The position numbers were made by a program, and so were the translations under genes. 45,758 bases of DNA. Source: Streptomyces spinoverrucosus. GTDB lineage: Bacteria; Actinomycetota; Actinomycetes; Streptomycetales; Streptomycetaceae. Position 1 is the first letter of the stretch; each line of letters starts with the position of its first letter. The notes beneath the pieces were generated by a model, which saw only the letters and a list, made by a program, of their open reading frames with translations, was not told where the DNA came from and did not search any database. Of the stretch, positions 41,370 to 45,758 are shown piece by piece. The DNA is taken from positions 1 to 45,758 of the forward strand of contig NZ_BJND01000072.1 of NCBI RefSeq assembly GCF_006539505.1. Direction: 5' to 3'.

Positions 41370-42533
41370 TCAGCCCTCGGAAGCCGCAGATCCCCTGGTG
41401 GACGCGGTCTGCTGGAACAGCCATTCGGACTTCAGCTCGGCATAACCGGGCTTGATCACGTCATTGATCATGGCCAGCCGTTCATCGAATGGAATGAATG
41501 CTGACTTCATAGCATTGACCGAGAACCACTGCATGTCGTCGAGCGTGTAACCGAATGCCTCGACAAGGTGCTCGAATTCCCGGCTCATGCTGGTGTGCGA
41601 CATCAGCCGGTTGTCGGTGTTCACCGTCGTCCGGAAGTGCAGCCGCCGCAGCAGCCCGATCGGGTGCTCGGCGTACGAGGAGGCGGCCCCGGTCTGGAGA
41701 TTGGAGCTGGGGCACATCTCCAGCGGGATGCGCTTGTCCCGGACATAGGAGGCGAGCCGGCCGAGCTTCACGCTGCCGTCCTCGGCGACCTCGATGTCGT
41801 CGATGATCCGCACCCCGTGCCCGAGCCGGTCGGCGCCGCACCACTGCAGGGCCTGCCAGATCGACGGCAGTCCGAAGGCCTCACCGGCGTGGATGGTGAA
41901 GTGGTTGTTCTCGCGCTTGAGGTACTCGAACGCGTCGAGGTGCCGGGTGGGCGGGTAGCCGGCCTCGGCGCCCGCGATGTCGAAGCCGACGACCCCGAGG
42001 TCCCGGTAGCGGTTGGCGAGTTCGGCGATCTCCAGGGCGCGGGCCGCGTGCCGCATCGCGGTGAGCAGGGCGCCCACGCGGATGCGGTGGCCGTTGGCGC
42101 GGGCGATCCGCTCCCCTTGCCGGAAGCCCTCGTTGACGGCCTCGACGACCTCTTCGAGGGTCAGTCCCCCTTCGAGGTGCTGCTCGGGGGCGTAGCGCAC
42201 CTCGGCGTAGACGACACCGTCCTCGGCGAGGTCCTCGGCGCACTCGGCGGCGACCCGGACGAGCGCGTCCCGGGTCTGCATGACGCCGACGGTGTGCGAG
42301 AAGGTCTCCAGATACCGTTCCAGGGAACCGGAGTCGGCGGCCTCGCGGAACCAGAGACCGAGCTTGTCGGGGTCCGAGTCCGGGAGCTGGGAGTAGCCGG
42401 TCTCGCGGGCGAGGTCGACGACGGTGCCGGGACGCAGCCCGCCGTCGAGGTGGTCGTGCAGCAGAACCTTGGGTGCCCGGCGGATCTGGTCCGAGCTCGG
42501 GGTGTGCCCCATCCGGTCAGTCTGGCTCGTCAT
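41370..42533 (-). CDS. add: Adenosine deaminase
   Basis: This zinc enzyme converts adenosine or deoxyadenosine to inosine or deoxyinosine. The 387 residues carry metal ligands His26/His28 (LLHDHLDGG), the HAGE motif with catalytic Glu, GHGVRI with the conserved His and TVNTDNR with the zinc/substrate Asp. CPSSNLQTGA is typical of the family. ATG at 42533. The palindrome CTACGCGCGTAG 17 bases upstream is shared with deoC, linking the two in deoxynucleoside salvage. Confidence 0.95.
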   Translation of the reverse strand: MTSQTDRMGHTPSSDQIRRAPKVLLHDHLDGGLRPGTVVDLARETGYSQLPDSDPDKLGLWFREAADSGSLERYLETFSHTVGVMQTRDALVRVAAECAEDLAEDGVVYAEVRYAPEQHLEGGLTLEEVVEAVNEGFRQGERIARANGHRIRVGALLTAMRHAARALEIAELANRYRDLGVVGFDIAGAEAGYPPTRHLDAFEYLKRENNHFTIHAGEAFGLPSIWQALQWCGADRLGHGVRIIDDIEVAEDGSVKLGRLASYVRDKRIPLEMCPSSNLQTGAASSYAEHPIGLLRRLHFRTTVNTDNRLMSHTSMSREFEHLVEAFGYTLDDMQWFSVNAMKSAFIPFDERLAMINDVIKPGYAELKSEWLFQQTASTRGSAASEG

Positions 42534-42549
42534 TTTCGCACTCTAACTC

Positions 42550-42561
42550 CTACGCGCGTAG
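42550..42561. promoter_or_regulatory. Palindromic operator upstream of add (shared with deoC)
   Basis: This is the same perfect palindrome CTACGCGCGTAG as at 28757-28768, 17 bases upstream of the add start codon. Its position at the 5' end of the transcript suits a repressor. Confidence 0.65.
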
Positions 42562-42646
42562 ATCGCCCGGATGACGTTTCCGTCGATACGTAACGGTGAC
42601 CGTGCGGACGGGTGGCGTACACCGGCACTTCTGAGACTGTTCTGTC

Positions 42647-43405
42647 ATGGCACAGCAAGCGACGCCGGTTCGCACGGCCCGGCTGGGGCGGGCATTCGGT
42701 CCGGAACCGACGGCGGTGAGCGGAGTGGTGCTGCTGCTCCCCGGCGGTGAGGAGGTCTCCGCCCGCAGGCCGTCTCCCCTGCTCGCGGCCGCGTCCGTAC
42801 GGGGATTGGGGCGCCGTCTGGTACGCGCGGGGCGCGCGGAGGGGCTGGCCGCGCATGTCGTGCACTACCGCTGTCGCGGGTGGAACGGCAGCGAGGCGCA
42901 TCTGGCGCGGGACGCCTCCTGGGCGGCGGACGAGGCGGTACGACGGTACGGCGACGTCCCTGTCTGCCTGGCCGGGATCGACATGGGCGGGCGGGCGGCG
43001 CTGCACGCGGGTGGGCACGAGGCCGTCAACTCCGTGGTGGCGATTGCTCCCTGGCTGCCGGAGGACGATATGGCGTCCTCACCCGAACCGGTGAAACAGT
43101 TGGTGGGGCGGCGGGTGTTGATCGTGCACGGCACGAATGACGAGCGGACGGATCCTGAGCTGTCGTTTCGGTATGCGGCGCGGGTGAAGAAGGTCAATCG
43201 GGATGTGTGCCGGTTCGAAGTGCATTCGGATCGGCATGGGTTGCATCAGCATCGGGATGAAGTGCTGGCGTTGGCTGCGGACTTCGTGATGGGGGTGTTG
43301 TTCGGGCGGGGGTTTTCCCGGCCTGTTCAGGATGCGTTGGCTGCTCCGCCGCCGTTGGGGTTGCGGATGCCGTTGGCTGCGGGGTTTGGGCGGTCGTTGC
43401 GGTAG
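42647..43405 (+). CDS. Alpha/beta hydrolase with Asp at the nucleophile position
   Basis: The 252-residue protein has the alpha/beta-hydrolase layout: VVLLLPGGEE (oxyanion loop), nucleophile elbow GIDMGGRAAL, HGTNDERTDPE (acid) and HSDRHGLHQH (histidine). The elbow has Asp where esterases and dienelactone hydrolases have Ser or Cys. Asp nucleophiles are known in haloalkane dehalogenases and epoxide hydrolases, but the rest resembles the dienelactone-hydrolase group, so the substrate is open. It is divergent from add across about 110 bases. Confidence 0.75.
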   Translation: MAQQATPVRTARLGRAFGPEPTAVSGVVLLLPGGEEVSARRPSPLLAAASVRGLGRRLVRAGRAEGLAAHVVHYRCRGWNGSEAHLARDASWAADEAVRRYGDVPVCLAGIDMGGRAALHAGGHEAVNSVVAIAPWLPEDDMASSPEPVKQLVGRRVLIVHGTNDERTDPELSFRYAARVKKVNRDVCRFEVHSDRHGLHQHRDEVLALAADFVMGVLFGRGFSRPVQDALAAPPPLGLRMPLAAGFGRSLR

Positions 43406-43425
43406 CGCCGGCCACGTGAGGAGGA

Positions 43426-44412
43426 TCAGGTTGGGAGCAGGTTGCCCCTTCTTGAGAGCAGGAACTTCTTGAAGGCTGCCACCGGTGGGGTGTCCGGGCG
43501 GCCCTCCAGCCAGGCAACGCCGATTTCGCGTGCCGCGCGTGGGGCCGTGACCGTCAGTTCCACCACGCCGGGGCGGGCCACCGCCGGGGGTGGGAGGAGG
43601 GCCACGCCCAGGCCTGCGGCTACGAGTCCTCGCAGGGTTTCCGCCTCCTCGCCCTCGAAGGCGATGCGCGGCTTGAAACCTGCCTCGCGGCAGAGGGCGT
43701 CCGTGATGCGCCGGAGGCCGTAGCCGGGTTCCAGGGTGACGAAGGTTTCCTCCGCGGCCTCGGCGAGGCGGATGCGTTTGCGGGTGGCGAGGCGGTGGTC
43801 GGCGGGGACGACGAGGCGGAGTTTCTGCTCGTCGAGGCGGCGGGCGACGAGGTCGGGGGCGTCGGGGACCGGGGAGGTCAGGCAGAGGTCCAGTTCGCCG
43901 GCGCGGAGGCGTTCGATCATGGCCTCGCCGTAGTTCTGGACCAGGCTGAAGCGGACCCGGGGGTGGTCCGCGCGGAAGTCGTGCAGCAGGCCGGGGACGG
44001 TCTCCGCGCCCATCGTGTGCAGGAAGCCGAACGCGACCTTGCCGGTGGTCGGGTCGGCGTCGGCGCGTACCTCGTCCGCGGCCCGCTCGATCTCGGCGAG
44101 GGCGCGTTCCACGGAGGTGAGGAAGGTGCGGCCGGCGGGGGTCAGAGAGACGGTGCGGCCGTGGCGGGCGAACAGGTCGACGCCCAGGTCCTCTTCGAGG
44201 CGGACCATGGCGCGGGAGAGGGTGGACTGGGGGACGTTCATCTCGTGCGCGGCCCTGGTGACGTGCTCCGTGCGGGCGACGCCGGCGAAGTACGCGAGGC
44301 GGGGGGCGAGGAGGGTGACGATGTCGTCCGTTGCTTTTTCTCTTTCTTTCTCTCTGTCTTTTGTGTCACTGGTTGGTGACAGTCGGGGCTGTGAGCTTGG
44401 CTGATGCATCAT
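43426..44412 (-). CDS. LysR-family transcriptional regulator
   Basis: The 328-residue protein has a winged helix (ARTEHVTRAAHEMNVPQSTLSRAMVRLEEDLGVDLFARHGRTVSLTPAG, about 42-92) and a two-lobed effector domain. A charged KDREKEREK stretch precedes the DNA-binding domain. It is divergent from an MFS exporter gene and very likely controls it. I use ATG 44412; a second ATG follows directly, and no good ribosome site is seen, so a leaderless mRNA is possible. Effector unknown. Confidence 0.9.
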   Translation of the reverse strand: MMHQPSSQPRLSPTSDTKDREKEREKATDDIVTLLAPRLAYFAGVARTEHVTRAAHEMNVPQSTLSRAMVRLEEDLGVDLFARHGRTVSLTPAGRTFLTSVERALAEIERAADEVRADADPTTGKVAFGFLHTMGAETVPGLLHDFRADHPRVRFSLVQNYGEAMIERLRAGELDLCLTSPVPDAPDLVARRLDEQKLRLVVPADHRLATRKRIRLAEAAEETFVTLEPGYGLRRITDALCREAGFKPRIAFEGEEAETLRGLVAAGLGVALLPPPAVARPGVVELTVTAPRAAREIGVAWLEGRPDTPPVAAFKKFLLSRRGNLLPT

Positions 44413-44443
44413 GGGAACGATTATGGCGATTCCATGCATTGGA
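44403..44443. promoter_or_regulatory. Two TGCAT-centred palindromes between lysR and the MFS gene
   Basis: GATGCATC (44403-44410) and TCCATGCATTGGA (44431-44443) are centred about 30 bases apart, close to three helical turns, in the 63-base divergent region. They are candidate LysR sites; the first overlaps the lysR start codon. Confidence 0.4.
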
Positions 44444-44475
44444 CGGATGAGCGGGGGCGTACGTAGCTTCGAGGC

Positions 44476-45738
44476 ATGACTCCCGCCAGTACCGGGGCGT
44501 CCACCACCGTGGGCGCCGCTGCTTCCGTTCCTGTTGTCGACTCTCGTATGGCCCCGGGCGGCCCCGGCTACCGTCGGATGAGCTTCGCCCTCTTCCTCGC
44601 GGGTGTGGCCACCTTCGCGCTGCTGTACTCCACGCAGGCTCTGCTTCCCCTGATCTCCGGGGACCTTGGCGTGACGGCGAGCGAGGCGAGCTGGACGGTG
44701 GCGGCGTCGACGGGTGGTCTGGCGTTGTTCGTGATCCCGATGAGCGCGCTGTCCGAGCGGTTCGGGCGTCGTACGGTGATGACGGCGTCGTTGGCGGTGG
44801 CGGTGATCGTGGCGCTGCTGGTGCCGTTCGCCGGGTCGCTGACCACGCTGGTTGTGCTGCGGGCGGTGCAGGGTGCTGCGCTGGCGGGGCTGCCGGCGTC
44901 GGCGACGGCGTATCTGGCGGAGGAGGTCCGGCCGAAGGCGCTGGTCACGGCGATCGGGCTGTTTGTCGCGGGCAACAGCGTCGGGGGGATGAGCGGGCGG
45001 GTCATCACCGGGTGGGTCGCGCAGGAGTGGGGCTGGCGGGTGGCGGTCGGTGCGCTGGGGGTGCTCGCCGTTGCTTGTGCGGTCGCGTTCCGGGTGTTGC
45101 TGCCTGCGCCGAAGCACTTCACTGCGGGGTCGCTGCGGCCGGGGGTGCTGTTCCGGGTGGTGCGGGGGCATCTGGGCGATCCGTTGCTGCGTCGGTTGTA
45201 CGCGATCGGTGCGCTGTTCATGACGGTGTTCGGCGGGGTGTACACGGTGATCGGGTATCGGCTGACGGAGGAGCCGTTCGGGCTGCCGCAGGGTGTGGTG
45301 GGGTCGATCTTCCTCGTGTACCTGGTGGGTACGGTGTCCGCGTCGGCGGCGGGGCGGCTGGTTGGTCGGCTGGGGCGGCGGGGTGCGCTGTATCTGGGGG
45401 GTGGTACGACGGCGGCGGGGCTGGTGCTGTCGTTGGGCGACTCGCTGGTGCTGGTGTTGCTGGGGCTGGTGCTGATTACGGCGGGGTTCTTCGCGGGGCA
45501 TGCGGTGGCCTCGTCGGCGGTGAGCAAGACGGCGACGCAGGGGCGGGCGCAGGCGTCGGCGCTGTATCAGTCGGCGTACTACGTGGGGTCCAGCGTGGGG
45601 AGCACGGTGGGGGCGATGGCCTTTCATGCGGGGGGTTGGGCCGGGACCGTGGGGGTTGGGCTGCTGGCGGTGGTGGGGGTTGTGGGGATCACGGTGTTGG
45701 GGTCGCGGGCGGCTCGGGTGGCTGCGGTGCAGGTGTAG
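44476..45738 (+). CDS. MFS transporter (YnfM-like drug/amino-acid efflux family)
   Basis: The 420-residue protein has 12 membrane helices. The MFS A motif is present after helix 2 (PMSALSERFGRRTVM) and the relaxed B-motif region follows (LRAVQGAALAGLPASATAYLAEEV). The start FALFLAGVATFALLYSTQALLPLIS resembles YnfM-type 12-TM exporters. It is divergent from the LysR regulator. Substrate unknown; YnfM relatives include arabinose and drug efflux proteins. ATG at 44476. It ends 20 bases before the window ends. Confidence 0.9.
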   Translation: MTPASTGASTTVGAAASVPVVDSRMAPGGPGYRRMSFALFLAGVATFALLYSTQALLPLISGDLGVTASEASWTVAASTGGLALFVIPMSALSERFGRRTVMTASLAVAVIVALLVPFAGSLTTLVVLRAVQGAALAGLPASATAYLAEEVRPKALVTAIGLFVAGNSVGGMSGRVITGWVAQEWGWRVAVGALGVLAVACAVAFRVLLPAPKHFTAGSLRPGVLFRVVRGHLGDPLLRRLYAIGALFMTVFGGVYTVIGYRLTEEPFGLPQGVVGSIFLVYLVGTVSASAAGRLVGRLGRRGALYLGGGTTAAGLVLSLGDSLVLVLLGLVLITAGFFAGHAVASSAVSKTATQGRAQASALYQSAYYVGSSVGSTVGAMAFHAGGWAGTVGVGLLAVVGVVGITVLGSRAARVAAVQV

Positions 45739-45758
45739 ACGGCGGGTGCGGGTGCGGG

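Noticed and set aside
1..45758. tRNA or rRNA genes
   Set aside because: No cloverleaf-type sequence or rRNA segment was recognised on either strand; a dedicated RNA search was not possible here.

Overview
The window is high-GC actinobacterial DNA, almost certainly a Streptomyces chromosome. The clearest marker is the gene set sigQ (divergent), afsQ1, afsQ2 and a lipoprotein gene, with AfsQ1 and AfsQ2 carrying the S. coelicolor-type phospho-acceptor residues D52 and H294. The nucleoside-catabolism genes deoC and add, frequent GTG/TTG starts and many 4-base stop/start overlaps fit the same group.

Layout. 78-3043: phospho-sugar mutase and a multi-spanning mannosyltransferase-like membrane protein (both +). 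3258-17528 (mostly -): a phosphate-transport (Pst)-like cluster with cell-surface genes. In transcription order it holds pstC, pstA, a PstS-like protein with a C-terminal membrane anchor, an 833-residue anchored binding-protein relative, a soluble secreted PstS-like protein, an Ig-like surface protein ending in an MASTG sorting-type tail, a sortase-fold protein lacking the catalytic His and Cys, pstB, and a lipoprotein sortase with His, Cys and Arg. A TnpB-family gene on the opposite strand (13338-15002) sits between pstA and the first pstS-like gene. 17628-25342: patchwork accessory DNA with small hypotheticals, a 100-base multi-hairpin element, IS256 and IS630 remnants, a GNAT acetyltransferase, a frameshifted cutA, a flavoprotein/XRE pair, a coupled small-gene chain and a RelE/Phd toxin-antitoxin pair. 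25453-45738: conserved chromosome with the deoC-ALDH-ALDH operon, PH-like membrane proteins, a SnoaL protein behind a MerR-type promoter, a methyltransferase, a DUF2975/XRE pair, an FAD oxidase, a uridine-kinase-like protein, the sigQ/afsQ block, vanZ-like, pspC, a small secreted protein, add, an alpha/beta hydrolase, a LysR regulator and an MFS exporter.

How it works together. deoC and add carry the same 12-base palindrome (CTACGCGCGTAG) 17-20 bases upstream of their start codons, which points to one nucleoside-responsive repressor. AfsQ1/Q2 with SigQ is a known regulatory module, and its GTCAC-n6-GTCAC site is visible between sigQ and afsQ1.

The most unusual part is the Pst-sortase cluster. 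It combines a complete PstCAB core, three different extracytoplasmic binding-type proteins, Gly/Ser/Thr linkers, an Ig-like stalk protein and two sortase-fold proteins, one apparently dead. I know no described system with this composition. I propose a surface-displayed phosphate (or phospho-compound) capture apparatus; that function is inference. The TnpB copy inside it has His where I recall Asp in RuvC-III and lacks the zinc-ribbon cysteines, so it could be a nuclease-dead RNA-guided repressor or simply a decayed transposon gene.
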